NCBI GenBank assembly: GCA_014871385.1
Contig: CM026427.1
Span: 7,445,909 to 7,509,908 of the forward strand
Direction: 5' to 3'
From: Ceratodon purpureus
Lineage: Eukaryota; Streptophyta; Bryopsida; Pseudoditrichales; Ditrichaceae
Length of the DNA stretch: 64,000 bases
The position numbers and the translations under genes are program-made. The first letter of the stretch is position 1. Each line of letters opens with the position of its first letter. The notes under the pieces are model-generated. The model saw only the letters and a program-made list of their open reading frames with translations. It was not told the DNA's origin and did no database searches. Below, piece by piece: positions 49,361-62,800 of this stretch.

Positions 49361-50542
49361 ATGGTACGTCTCCTCTACCCCGCCTTCTTCTCCTTTCTAC
49401 TTACTCCTGTGCATTCTCCCTTTTCAGTCCAACATCTTCGGAACCGAGCCATGGATCATTCACCGTTCTAGGGTTTCGTGCACGTCGCTTCTTTTTGTTT
49501 CCTTGTGATTTGTGAAACAGGTTTATTCTCTCTGAACTTTTGTCCTGAGCGTCATTGCTTTAGTCGCGAGGTTTGAGCAATTGAGCAATTGTTCTCTGAC
49601 CAACTGCGAATTCTAGGGTTTTAGTGCCTTGGATATGCCGTAGGTGACTAGGTTTCGACTCTTGCCTTGGTGCGTGTGTATGTGTGTTGGTTGATGGTTG
49701 GGTGTGTTGATTTTCACAAAGACTGAGTTTATGAGATTTGATCGTGCAGGATACCGCCGTGAAGTTGGCTATTGTGATGAAGGTGATCGGACGTACCGGA
49801 TCACGAGGACAGGTGACGCAAGTGCGTGTCAAGTTTTTGGACGACCAGAACCGTCTCATCATGCGCAACGTCAAGGGCCCAGTGCGCGAAGGTACGCGAT
49901 TTTTATCTTGACAATGTAGTCGCTATTTGGTAGACTAGTGTGGAGCATCGCTGTTTTTCTATCGTGGCTACGTTGGTTTATTGAATGAAAATAAGTACTC
50001 AGTTTATAATCGCGGAAGTACGGCGTAGGTAGGAAATTACTATATGTTTTGATACTTTAATTGGTCTGGAAGGATATTGGTGTTAGTGTGAAATCATCGG
50101 ATTGGTTCTTCTTGGAGCGTACCTTTGAGCTTCACATCTTTTTAATCTAGAATTATGTGTTACAAAGGGATTTTAATTGACGTAATCGACTGTGTGAGGA
50201 CTTTAGGTCAATATACTCCCTTATGTCCATGATTCAAGCAGAATATTCTAAAGAACTGTTGGAGCAAGAACATGTACTTCATAAATTCATGCTCGTAATC
50301 GGGTTTTCTGTCGACTGTTTCAGTACGATTCTGAAACGATTCAGTGCGTTTTTAGGACCCCTACTGTTCCCAAAAGTAGGCATTGAGGCTTGTTTCAATG
50401 CTTGATGACGTATTCGTAGAATTCTACTTAGGCTGGGATTTTGATTTAATATTTTAGTAACTGAGACTTCTTGGAACAAAAACTTGCAGGAGACATCTTG
50501 ACTCTCCTTGAGTCTGAGCGCGAAGCTAGGAGGTTGCGGTGA
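49361..50542 (+). CDS. RPS28: cytosolic ribosomal protein eS28
   Basis: Three coding exons (49361-49363, 49750-49891, 50490-50542) give 65 residues, exactly the usual eS28 length. The whole family sequence is recognisable: '[20 protein letters not shown]', '[20 protein letters not shown]', '[16 protein letters not shown]'. eS28 sits at the mRNA exit region of the small subunit. The first coding exon consists only of the ATG, followed at once by a GTACGT donor, so the start codon and the rest are on different exons. The ATG context (CCACCATGG) is strong, and a telo-box plus pyrimidine-rich leader fit a ribosomal protein gene. Confidence 0.97.
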
Positions 50543-51918
50543 GGAAATCAGTTCCTCATGGCAGGCCAAGGATGCAGTATGAAAAGTTTAGTTCTGCTCA
50601 TATGGGCATCCTGATATTCGCTACTTAGGGACTTACGTTGAGCATGATTATTTTGCACACATTGTAGTTCCTGAAAGACAAATTTTGCTGGAGTGTTTAT
50701 CTGGTCTGCGTGACATATTCCGACGCTATTATCAATTGAGGAAGTTCACCTAATTTCGGATTCAATTGTTTGTTACTACTCATTCTATGTGAATATTTCC
50801 CTTTCTCCACCACGTGCTCTTGTCGACTCCAATCGTGTACACACCCTTGCCGGCATTCTGAAAGTGTACCTCGATATTTATACAGTTCAAAGTCTTAATA
50901 CAAAAATTATCTATGAGTACTACAATTAATCTTCTGATGTGATAGTACTTTCTATCGCAGTATAAGGTAGAAACACCTATAACCGACAACTTAAAGCAGT
51001 TTAGCATATCAAAGCTTGGGTTATCGACAAGGAGATATTTTTGGTTCATAGGAAAATAATGTTCATGAAGAATGAGCATTTTTTCATGAATTATCTCCCA
51101 ATATTGAAATTTGTACAATTTTTCAAAGTGAAAAGTACTTCCGAACCAATAGCCGATATATACAAATGAGGTACATCTGTTCTTTCATAATCTAGGAATT
51201 AGAAGATATCGGCTATTGGTCATGTGTCGACTATAGGTGTGTCAACCTTAAGTGTTGTCGCAAATTATTTCGTAGTATTACCAGTTGATGTACTCACTTC
51301 AGAAAAACTTTCCGCCCAGGCAAAATGGTTATGTGACTATCCAGTTTATACCATATTTGTCCATGTAGCTGCATAAGAAATCTTCTCTAACGCTCATCGC
51401 AGAAAGTTTACAAGTGTCTACTAGTGTCTCGTGTTGTCAACATCTCTCAGCGACAGTTTCACAAATCTTACTCCGCGCACAGTCACGCACAGTCACAGGG
51501 GTTATATTGATATCGTAGAGTTGTACCTACCTCACAATATGTCAACATGATATATGTTACAGTTGTAAGATTAACCTCTTAGGGTAGTGAACTGATAGAA
51601 TCAGTACAAGGAAATATCACGATTCAGGGCACAAAGACAATCTCAAGAAAATTATCGCAGTTAATTTCAGAAAAGCAAACATTCAGCTGGAATGTAATAA
51701 AATTCATCATCGAAAGATTCTGCACATACATGACGCGGAACTCTCACAAATGTTTCTGCCACAGTATGATACTGTTGAAAGGGTGACCAAGCACCACATC
51801 ACCTCATCATTCGAAATTGAATCACCATATAAATTGCAAAGTTGCGATGTTTGGGAGAAGAAGCAGCTTTGTATTATGATAAAAATGGTACATCAGCATG
51901 GACAAAAATTGATGGTAT
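50543..51918. other. spacer between convergent genes, with inverted repeats
   Basis: 3' UTRs of RPS28 (+) and LHCB6 (-) and about 1.2 kb without a recognised gene. Dispersed inverted repeats are found at 50972-51240 (separate entry). Confidence 0.45.
50972..51240. repeat. dispersed inverted repeats, possible decayed transposon
   Basis: ACCAATAGCCGATAT at 51145-51159 is exactly inverted at 51206-51220. ACACCTATAACCGAC at about 50972-50986 is inverted, with two mismatches, as GTCGACTATAGGTGT at 51226-51240. The right side therefore carries both words next to each other, and the left side carries them separated, as in a disrupted terminal-repeat element. No target duplication is evident. Confidence 0.5.
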
Positions 51919-52987
51919 TTACAGACCAAGTGCGCCCAAGGGCGTCAACCCCTGGCCGGCCTCGAAGTAGAAGATGAGCATCGCCACCATCGCAAGACGG
52001 GCGTGCTTGATTTCGGCGAGTTGCAACCTCTCCAGCTTCGAGAAGTCGGGTACGTACTGTCCTCCGTTCACCGACCCGGCCAACGCCAACGGGTCGAAGA
52101 ACTTGCCTCCGGGGTAACCCTGCAGACCAGTGGAGTTGTTGAAGTTGTCCGCCGTCCTCGACCACGGGGTCGCCCACTCCACCGACTGCGTGCCAGGGTT
52201 CAGGAAGTCGATCCACCTCTTCGTCTCCACCCATCCCATCAACAACAGCTGCGTTCCCAACAGACTCCCGAATGAGAATGGCGCGATGGCCGCGGGGTCA
52301 GCGCCAGCCTCGAACCATGGCACACCGCTCCATCCCTGTCCGATGAAGATGCCCAACACGGCGGCCATCGCCCACCTTCCGTGGATGATCTCGGCCTCCC
52401 TGTACCACTTCAGTGCAGCGGGGTCCCTGCCCAAACCCAGGGGGTCGAAGCCGTAGTCGCCGGGAAGCCTACACCATCCAATGCACACCCATTACACATC
52501 CTCTCACGACAATTCACATGTCCGCACACGTGTCTCGCTCTTCTCATACCTTTCCAAATAATAAATCTCTCTCATGCACATCCTATCAAGCACTCTACCC
52601 GATGCATCAGCTGCATGCAAACCAGGCAGAGAATGCAATGTACGCTGTGCATTGCGCACAACCCTGCCCAAAACTCCACCATAACTAACAACATTGCAAA
52701 ATCCAAAACACGATCAAAAAGAAAATGCAAGAGACTTACGAGCCATCGAGCCACTCGGGGTCGGTCAAGTTGCCGCCACCCTTCACAGCGGGGATCCACG
52801 ACAGCTTCTTCCCACCAGCAGCAGGCCTGGCCGACACCTTTTTGGTGGCCATAGCCACGACGCGGCTGACATTCTTAACGCCGAAGGACACAACAGGAGA
52901 CGCCTTCAAGCTACGTGACGACCTCACGAACGAGGAAGTCGACACCGCGGTGAGCTGCGACACCGCCGCGCTACTTGCGACCGCCAT
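51919..52987 (-). CDS. LHCB6: LHCB6, chlorophyll a/b-binding protein CP24 of photosystem II
   Basis: Two exons (52987-52740 and 52468-51919) join to 265 residues. ATG 52987 has a good context and opens a Ser/Ala/Val-rich plastid transit peptide of about 45-60 residues. The mature part begins '[20 protein letters not shown]', a CP24 signature. It continues with '[13 protein letters not shown]', the first chlorophyll-binding helix '[16 protein letters not shown]', the second '[17 protein letters not shown]', and the third '[20 protein letters not shown]', ending 'TPLGALGL'. The conserved Glu/His and Glu/Arg chlorophyll-ligand pairs of helices 1 and 3 are present. CP24 is a monomeric minor antenna linking the LHCII M-trimer to the core, and among the land-plant antennae it is a late addition. 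The C-terminus has no extension. Confidence 0.96.
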
Positions 52988-55900
52988 GGCTGGAGCTGTG
53001 ACTACACCTGGAGTGGCTTGGGCAAGCCTCACCGTAGATCAGCTACAGAGCTTCGAGAAGAAGTGCGTGGGTTGCAAATGCGGGTGCGTATTGCGTCGCA
53101 TATACACTGAGTTTGTTTTGCTGGTGCATGGCCATCCGCGATGGAGCTGTAGCGAGTGTTGTGTTCCTCGGTTGGGACGGAGGCAACGAGTGGCGCACGA
53201 TCTATCTTATCGGCTCCACGGCCCTCGATTGGCTTCCGCCGGGGTTCTATATCCTCTTCGCCCAATGCTTGTCCGCCAACTGGATTTCGGTAGCTCTGGG
53301 TTTGGGGAAAAGGCTGTTTATCCGTGTTGCTTCTCTTCTTTGCTTTTTGGGCTGCTCGTTTGTTTTCCCAATCGAGGCGGGCTTGGGACTAAAGGGCTAC
53401 AGATTCCTTCTCTGAGAATTTGGTAGAGGGAAAAATTTGGGAGTATTTTCACTTTTTATACGAATCATGGAGATTCCAAAAATATTGATAAATTTCTTTC
53501 AATTTTTTAAAGCTATGCATTTTTCCATGTAACCAGTTATGAAGTAGGCAAACTTAAATGCAATCATCCTTAGAGTAAATTTTGATAATGGTAGTACCAA
53601 ATATCATCATCAGAAGTTTTTGTTAGAGTTTTTTTTTATCATTTATTGTTGAACCTCTTTCTTACATTTTCATGATTTTTTGATCTTAAGCTTTTACAAA
53701 GAGGAGAAAGTGTAAGGATTGTCAATGAGGAAGTTTATTGATTGGCAATGAGGTCTTGGTTGGAAATGGATGTCTTAAATTTTAAATGGGACAATGTATG
53801 GTGATTGTGGAATTGGAAAGGGTTATTTATATGGATCTATAGAATCCTATTGGTAAATGGAAATTTATAATAATTTAATTTAATTACTTTGTTAGGTTTT
53901 AATTTTTAATTTTTTAAGAGGAATTAAATTAAACAATTGAAAAAAAATTACCAATAATGAATTTGGTACATGCATAATTTAAACATTTATTTATTTATTT
54001 AATTCAAAAGTATTTCTTTAATTGTTTTGACATTTAAAAAAATGAGGCCATGGACTAATCAAAGTTAAGTTCATGTAGATAGAATTTGTAGAAAACACTC
54101 AAACAAATATATAAAATATATTTTTGATGTGCCACATTATACATAAAACCTCATAACATAGTGGTGGAGTTGAGAGGTTAACACGCTCTTGTGCAGAATG
54201 AAGAGTTATAGAAAGAATGCACAAATTGTCTCACGGAACTCACCAAAATTGGTGTCAAACATCACCTCTTGAATGCAACACACTTCTTGCTTCTAGTAGG
54301 AGAACATATAGAAAACCTCGCATTAGAAAGAGAAGGCACCATGTCGTAGCTACTATTAAGATAACTAGATGAATAAGTAGAAACTTTGGACATGAACAAT
54401 GCCTATCTTGGAGAGTCTTCATATACAACGTTGCACTTGCTTAAGCAGAAATCACGATTTCCTTGCTTTTACACAAGGGTTTCAGACACAAAGCAAGAGT
54501 CACTACTTTCACTAACTTGTGCGTAATAAATCAATTCCACCTCAATACTAAGAGAGAGCAGTGAAGGTTGTGAGATATAAGTGGAGAAGTAGGAAGTAAT
54601 CAATTTTTGAACTAAAAGAGGGCGGTGAACGGACCTAGACATTGTGCACAAAAACCACAAAGATTGTCGAACTGCAACCAACCATGAAAGACTCACTATG
54701 CAATGAAATCCCTCATTGAACGCCCTAAACTCATTGACGTCGGAAAGACAATTGCAAAGGAACACATTACATAGCCGCCATGAGAAATGGAAAAAAATGC
54801 ATGAAGGAGACGACGAGGGTGTCAAACTCGAGAGTGCAAAAAGTGGCGGCGACACATTCGGCTAGGTGTTGAAGATGTGCACTGTATAGGCTGTGCATGG
54901 GCTCATGGCAATGCTCGGCGCCTTTGAATATTGAATCTACATTGCCACAATGAACGGTCCAAATGATGAAGCCATCGACGTGGACGGTCAAGATGCAACC
55001 GAGGTATGTACATTGCGTATTGATGGTACTCTATTGACACTTTGAACGCAATGATGGGCAATAAAATGAATAACAAAAAAATTACTTTGCCAGATTAAAA
55101 ACTAAACAATGTTTATATATTTTGAATATATTTTAAATGAAGAATCAACCATTTGTTATAGATTGTTTTAATCTTTTAACAATTACATAGCCATTTCTTG
55201 CTTGTTTTATATGGAATTTTTGTAATGCTAAAAGAATCCATGTCAAACTACTCACACTGATTCAAAGTTAAGATTCATTGAAAAAATATGCTTCACAAAA
55301 TGTATAACTAAAGTAATCTATTTGAATTATATATAAATCATTATATGCTAGTTAATAATTTTATAGATATTCAATGAAGAGATGAACGAAAAATTGTATT
55401 GCCATCAATGGAATTTGATTATCCTCAAATAAAACAATTTAGAAAAATATATAAATCAAAGGCAAAAATAAATTGATATAATTAATAAACAAGTGAAGAA
55501 CCCAATTGATGTTATTGAAAAGGAAATAAAAATTAGTATCAATAATATGAAGTTGTTTAAAGCTAGAAGGCTAAGGTTTATAAGGATAGTGGTAATTTTT
55601 TACAAGCTCCGTGGCACGTCTAGGGACATGTTCATAAAATTAAAGACATTTTCCACTAGGCGGGTTCTTAAAAAATATTTTAATTTTTGGACATGTCAAA
55701 TTCACCTTGGATAGGTTTTTTTTTTTAATTAATATACTTTTTTAAAATGGTATAAAAATCAATAATAGCATATCTTATATGACATGTGAATACAAGCATA
55801 ATAAATTCAAACAACTAGACCTTGATCTAATAATTGAAAATTTTGTTTATGTTACTATATTAGATTTTGTGTTTGATTCATATTCTAGTATGTATGACTT

Positions 55901-57922
55901 GAATAAAACCTAATGCCTCTATTTCACAATTAGAAAAAATCAAATAAAAAAGTTGAAAAACACACCTTCTCTCTCCACCACATTGTTCTTGCTCTTCACA
56001 CGCCTTTATTGCTCTACGACAACTTAGATGTTGTGCACAGAGGCAGTCTTCAAGACGAGGCTAGCAATGGAGCATGCTCCTTGGGCCCTTCAAGTATTTA
56101 ATGTTTTTTTAATTTTTTTAATTTTCTATTCGAAATGCTCATGTTTAAAGATAAGTTTAGGTATTTATTATAGAGTAGTATTTTCATTTTGGAATGGAAC
56201 TTGGAATGTGTTGATTTTTGTTAACCATTCTATGTAAAGATTGGATTTAATATGGGTTGCTTTATTTTTTGTCTTTTGATATAGGGTTTTTTGGACGTAG
56301 AAGGATAAAAAATTTGTGAAGATTAATCTTGCACGAGGATCCCTTCTCAAAAACTCCTCATTTAATTGGCATGAAGATAGTTCTTTTTTACTCTTTTCAT
56401 TTGATTGGCTCAAGATTGCAAGTATCCATGGGACATTTGGAATTGCAAATTTTAAATTTCACAAGAATGTCCTCTTCTTGAAGACCTTTACCGCAAACTC
56501 ATTTTTTCTCCTCCAATTGCATGCATTTTACTAATGATTAATCCATGTGAATTCATCATGATGAGGCTCCGCTTGTGCACCCTCTGCAAATTTCTCCCCT
56601 ACAACAAATCCTGCAAAATTATCCGCATCGTTTGTAGGATGCTCATACAAAGTCTCCATCTCTCACTAGTTTTTGATGTTTTGGAAAGCCAAAATTCATA
56701 AAATCTGATAAATTCATTGAATTTTCTGAAGAGACATTATTTTAACATATAGGTCACGAAAACGTTTCTTGGATGGTTTCCAAATTGCTATTAAAAACAT
56801 GGATGTTGCTCACTTTGGCTTCTTTGTGCCTCCTCTGTTAAAAAAACAAAACACTAATCTCCAACACTTCTTAAGAGGTCAAATTAAATGTTTTTTGTTA
56901 CACTAGAATCCGCTAGCAAACTTCAGCTTCAATGAACAATATATGTATTGATAATGTACACTGTTTTTTACATATGCTTAAGGCAAATTCATACACTTTT
57001 TAAGGATTTGTCAATATTTTCTATGTTTTGTTATCATGAAGACCATGAAAACCTATATACTCGTTACTTTGAAGAATTATTGACTATAAACAACAATTTG
57101 ATTTCAACATATCGGAAAATTATGATAAATAATTAATTTAAAATTTGTTGAAAGATTTTATAATATAACAATGAAAAAGTTGTTGATTAAAGGCAAGATA
57201 TTTTCAATAGCATTTAAACTTCAAAAATGTTATGATTTACAAAATTAATTGACGTAATAACCTCAAAATGCTATTCTACCAAACATTTTGATTTTTTTGC
57301 ATATTATAATGTACATATCAATATTACGTATGTTTAAATGTCTAGTTTCTACTTTTAAAATGACTTTATTTTAAAAAAAAAAGTATAAACATAGTAGAAA
57401 TATGCTAGAAATGGTGTATGGTGCTTTTAAAGAAATTCTTGGCTGTAGAGTTGTTTGCCAATTGGATTGCAAAATTAAATTGATTTTAAATGATCATAAA
57501 TTAATATTCCAGCAATTTCCAAAAATAGCTTTAAATATGGTAAAACATCAACTTTATAGATAGCCTGACTAAAGTTAAAATATATATTAAATTTCTTCAT
57601 TAGTTCATTTTAATATACCATCTATCTTTTAAAAAAAATTGTATTATTTAAGTTTTTTGTTATATCAAACATGTTGATATTTAAACCTCATGTCATTTAA
57701 TTACTGTTATTTTGATAGTAATTATTATATGCCATTTTAATTGTATCATGCGTGAAATAAATCAGAACTGTTGTATATAACAATTATAGTTTACTTACAA
57801 ATGTGTTAAACATCATAGTATACTTATAAACTTGATGAATGCCATCTATGAAAAAGCAACCACTTTCTGTTAGTTGAATGTCAAAAAATATAGTAGTAAT
57901 AGCACAGTAGATGTAGCTGTGA
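52988..57922. other. LHCB6 promoter, then long AT-rich spacer
   Basis: The first ~430 bases are GC-rich and contain the LHCB6 promoter, including a GATAAG (I-box-like) word on the minus strand at 53206-53211. From 53.45 kb to 57.9 kb the DNA is very AT-rich with only short frames; no gene or element boundary was recognised. Confidence 0.4.
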
Positions 57923-58635
57923 GTTTCATCATAATGTCTATCTTTTTAATGAATTGACAATAGTCTTATTATATTCTTTTGGTCTGTGTTGTATGGACTC
58001 TGGTACAAAGTAATTGACAAAATTTAGTCACTGACAAAGTTCAGATATAAACACTTAGTTTCATCATAGTGTCTACCTTGTCTATAGTAATAGACTTGTT
58101 CTCGTGGTCGTTGTCATACTAACTCATTTTCATCGCTACGTCCACCTTTTTATTGAACAACAATAGACTGGTTCTCAAGGTCATTGTCACATTTACCAAG
58201 TTTCATTTTAGTATCCACCTTTTTATGGAATAACAACAGACTTGGTCTTGTAGACTCTCTTACATTGACTCTAATATAAGGTACTTGATAATGATAGTGC
58301 CTCAATAAAACACTCAGTTTCACCGGAGTATTTACCTCTTTCTGAGATCACCGTAGTCTTGTCCCCTTGGTCTTTTTCATGACGACTTGATTCAAGGTAC
58401 TTGACAAATTCTTGTTAGTGACAATGTAGTGGATCAATTTCATTGTAGTGTCTACCTTTTTACGGGTTCACAATAGTATTGTTCCCTCGGACTTAGTCAT
58501 GTAGAGTGATACAATATGTTCGACAAAATTTCAACAGTGACAGCGTATCAGATTACTCACTCAGTTTCATTATAGTGTCTACTTCTGTATGGAATAATAG
58601 TAACTATCTCAATCTCTTGGTCTTTGACAAGTGAC
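57923..58635. repeat. degenerate tandem array, about seven copies
   Basis: Seven diverged copies of a unit beginning GTTTCATCATAGTGTCTACC, then TTTTTATGGAATAACAATAG, then ACTTG.TCTCTTGGTC. Copies start near 57923, 58058, 58127, 58200, 58318, 58438 and 58564. Spacing alternates between about 70 and 135 bases because some units carry an extra half with GACAA(A/G) words. It is non-coding and heavily mutated, so old. Confidence 0.75.
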
Positions 58636-59828
58636 ATTTAATAAAAGACACTTAATTTACACCAATTTTTCAAAAAAAAGACCAAAGTTCATCTTCTTCT
58701 CCTAGATCAAAGCCACAAGCACCAAAATTCTGAATCCAAAGTTTCCAAAGCAATTCCGAAATCATAAAACATCCCACACATCCACACGCCAAGGTCCCAC
58801 ACCCCACACACCCAGGTCCCACGTCCCAAGCCCCGAGTCCCAGGTCCCGAAACGAGACCGCCGTTCACACAGCCCTCACAGCCACCCCAAAACCACCCGT
58901 CCGATGAGCGCCCCAGATCGAGGGCCCAGAACGCGCAGAGGCCACAGCTGTTGCAAAGCAGCGCAAGCAAAGTGCCCAGAGCCCAGTGCCGCAGCAGCAG
59001 CAGCCTGCCCTGCCCTGGCCTACCAGCCCTTCCCTTGATGATGCGCCCCACCCCACCTCCATCGCCAGGCTCTGCCTCTGCCTCCCTCCCCTCCCCTCCA
59101 CTGCCATCGCCATCGCCACTGCCCCCCTCCTTCCCGGCCCCACTCCTCACTCTTCCAATACGTTAGGTCTCTCCCAACTCCCCACTCTACTCGCCATTCC
59201 AAACTCTTCTTTGCACTCTACTCTGCACTCTCCTCACATTCCTGTCTAATGCTCTCGACGTAAGTTCTTCCACTCTCATACCAGATGATCGCGTAACCAC
59301 CGCGGTGAGTACCATACTCTTCCCTTCCTCTCTCTCTCTCATGATCACATAATATAATATAAGCTAGAGTTGAGTCATCTTCTGACGTGTCGCGCTTGGC
59401 TCTCTTTGAACTTTGTTAAGTTTTGTCATGGGGAGCACCAGGGGGGATTTCGCATGGTTTGTTATTAGATGAGTGTTTTTGTGGTGGTGTATATTTCTCA
59501 CTTGGGTTAGTTGAGTTGGGTAGAATTGGGTTGTGTTTTGGGGTGTTGTGAGTTGTTGTATGGAGTTGGTTTCGTTTTCTGGTGGTGGTGGATTGAATGA
59601 TCGGATGACGGTTTCTGGTTGGTGAATTTTGTTTTCGGAATTTTGTGTTGGGAGGAGTTTGCGTCTTGAGGTCAGTGTTGTTGTTGGGGGGGTGGGGGGA
59701 TGGTGGCGTGGGGGATGGGTAAGGGGGTGTAGGAGGTGGGGGGAATTGGAGGGTAGGCAGTTTGGGGTTTGAGTGTTGAAGTGATGTTGGATTGAGTTGC
59801 AGGTGGGGTGAGGTCGGAGGGTGGAAGG
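58636..59828. other. upstream region of the F-box gene
   Basis: A GC-rich, strongly strand-asymmetric region. From 58.7 to 59.25 kb the + strand is C-rich (CCCTCC, CACC runs). From 59.4 to 59.8 kb it is G/T-rich (GGGGGTGGGGG). It probably holds promoter, 5' UTR and perhaps a leader intron: a GTAAGTTC donor-like site at 59260 and TTGCAG before the start codon at 59798-59803 are compatible. Open frames on both strands reflect composition. Confidence 0.4.
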
Positions 59829-62800
59829 ATGGAGGGGATCGGGGACGTGGGCATGGACGCGGCGCGGGGGGATTTGATGAAGAAACTGGACGACGACACT
59901 GCGATTCATGTGCTCCAGTATCTGGACACCACGCGCGACATCGCTTGCGCGAGCGGCGTGTGCCGTTCTTGGCGTCGTTTTGGTTCGTTCTTACTCTTCT
60001 TGGGTTCTCGTCATGGTGGTGCTTGTGCGATCCAGTTTTTTTTTTCCTTAAAATTTTTAATCTTTTGCAAGGATTTTCCTGAGTTTATCAACTTTGGAGG
60101 GATATCATGAATTTCTTACTTTTTTTATTTAACAATTCGGGGAGTTCTCTTGGTCGCTCGGTTCCAGTGTACGGAGTGTGTCTGACATGGCTTCGGAGCT
60201 GTCCTGTTTCTGATTGGACGGGTTGTTTAATAATTTAAGATATTCTGGTCGATTTAATCAGGTCGTTACTCAACTTTCTATCATGTTGTGTAGATGCAAA
60301 TTCATAGCCACTTTTGCTGTAGGGAATAATTGGGGTTACTAGTGCGTTTTATCTGGATTTTGGAATCCTGATGGCATCCACGGATTTTGTTACAAACTAG
60401 GGTTTGATTTCGTAGGATATTAGAAACTGTGTAGATGCAAGGGAGTTTTGTTTTGTTTGTTTTTGATTTTTTTTTTTTTTTTTTTTTTTTTTTGGGTTTG
60501 GTTTTGTTTTGTTTTGTTTTGTTTTTAGTTTTAGTTATTTTTTAAAAATGGGTGGACGTCGACTTGCCTGTCATACAAATATCAACCGATATCTTATTTT
60601 TTGATTTTACCTGGTTAATATCTCAGCAACCAGAATGATTGATATTTCTGTGTCGTAGAGCTGTCTTTTATAACGTCTGTTACCTTTTTTGAAATTAATT
60701 AATTAACTAATTTTTAAGCTGGGTAGATAATATAGGACCTAATTATCTGATCCTGCGTTTTAGCGTTAGTGTTTGCTGATTAGTTTTCTCTGAACCTCTG
60801 TTCCGGAGGTGCATGTGCGAAGTATATTTAGAGACGGTTGTGTAGAATCTAGTATCCATTCGGGCAGCACATCGAGTTAAACCAGCAAAATTACGATTTG
60901 ATTTTCCTTACGTTCGTATAAGTGATGGTGTCCATGCTGATTAAGATTCTGTTGGGTATTTCGTTAGCAAGAGTATGCCTTCTTAATATGTAGCCTACTT
61001 GGTTTTGAATATTGGTCGATCGAGTTCATCACAGAACATATTATGAGGAGTCTAATATTTGTTATTATGAACAGTTCTGGAAGGTCAGCTTTGGAAAGGG
61101 CTCTGTTTGAAGGAGTTTCCTGAGGTGAAGACATTCGAAGAGGTTGCTGAGATAGACCTAACCAGAGATGCACAGGCAGCTGGTTCTAGTGGTTCATCTT
61201 TCAGGCAAAATTTGGAGAGGGAAGAACGTATATACCGGCATCTCTTGCGAGAATTGAGGCATGAGCCCGCGATTGAAAAAAGTTGCATTCGTGACGCGGT
61301 GGTTGCTTCTAGCACGGACAACTATCCTGAGGAGAGTATAGTCCAGACCTTATATCCGAGGCCTCGCTACTCCGATGACATAACCCCATCTTATTGGTCA
61401 AGTACTGGTCAGCGTGATGTTAATTGTCCGGAGACTCTCACCTATAATCTGATGTCGAACCTTTGTGTGGTCCATGAAGTTCGCATTCGACCCTTCCAAG
61501 GTACTTTACAGTCTCCCCATCTTTTGTTTTGTTTATTATTCATCGAACCAAGTCTGCGTAGCGTACCAGTTGTGCGTTCATTTTTGTTGATATCACCTTC
61601 TATTTTCTCGGGGTTAAAGTTAGATGACCAAAATGTTCTGCTGTCGGCCCAACTGGTATTTTAATTATATTATCTGATTAAATTATTCAAGAATAGTAAT
61701 ATCGTCTTCTTTCTTTAAAACATTGTATTTACCACGACATCAGTGTACTTGTACGCCATGTACATCTTTTTTGTGTCCGGCTCACAGTACTTATGGTTCT
61801 CGTCTACGTTGCAGCTTTTTTCCAAATCGGACACCCCATATACTCAGCCAAATATATACGGATTCGTCTTGGCTATGCAATCGAGAAACCAACGACTGAT
61901 TGTGAATCTCCGAAAAAGGAATACGTGTGGTCATATGAATCACCGAAATTCATCATGGAACAGGTTCTTTCTTGCAGCCCGCTTGTGCATCTGGATGAGA
62001 GTTTCGTTAAACAGATTCTATGCAGGTTATATATATGGTATTTTGAGACCAGTGTCGTGATAAGTGGCCTAGTGTTTGTTTGGCTTTGTTCCTCGTTACA
62101 ACATGATAAGATCTTGTAACTCAGCTTGGTTTTCTTGGCTATGATGTGAAGGCGGACTCTATGCAAGTGTTCAAGTTGCCTCGGCCTGTTTTGTGTATTG
62201 GTGGTGTTCTTCAAGTGGAACTTCTGGGTCGAGTGCAGACTCAGGAGTTGGATCAACTCTACTATATCTGGTATTTACATTTCCAAATGGTTACTATATG
62301 CTGTTCAGTAAATTTTCATTGTATTTGGAGCTTTCTTTTGTGTTGGCATCAACAGATTTGTTCTAGTTGATAAGTTCTGAGCGTCTTTAAGCAGAAGTGA
62401 TTGGTGATTAACTCCACCTTTGAGTATATTCTCTACGACGCGCACATACTTCACGGGTGTATGCCTTGAGAATAAGAGTTTATGTTTGATGCTGTGCTAG
62501 AAATTACAAGAACATTTTCCTCGTGTGTACTTTTTTGGAGTCCTGAATACGGACTTGTACGTCCATGTTTTAAACCTCACGAGTTTCAGCACTGTCAAAG
62601 CCTGTATTCACTACTTTTTTGGTACTTACAATTTACTAACATCTGCCTACAGCATATGCCATGTGAGCGTGGTGGGATGGCCAGTTTCTGACTTCAGAGC
62701 TCGTCTTTCTGGAGATCAGCGTAAATTTTTTTTAGATTACATAGGGCAATTCCAGGCGAATGAGGCTGGCGGTGATGCAGCCAATAAACTTTTGGTGCCT

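Noticed and set aside
52725..53426. Plus-strand frame of 233 codons across the LHCB6 promoter and first exon
   Set aside because: It is antisense to the certain LHCB6 exon 1 and promoter; length is due to GC-rich codon bias, and no family resemblance is seen.
58707..59150. Minus-strand Gly/Glu-rich 147-codon frame
   Set aside because: Low-complexity product of the C-rich upstream region; other frames on both strands are equally open there.
59364..59909. Minus-strand 181-codon frame, Pro/His/Thr-rich
   Set aside because: It overlaps the start of the F-box gene and is produced by the G/T-rich strand asymmetry of its leader region.
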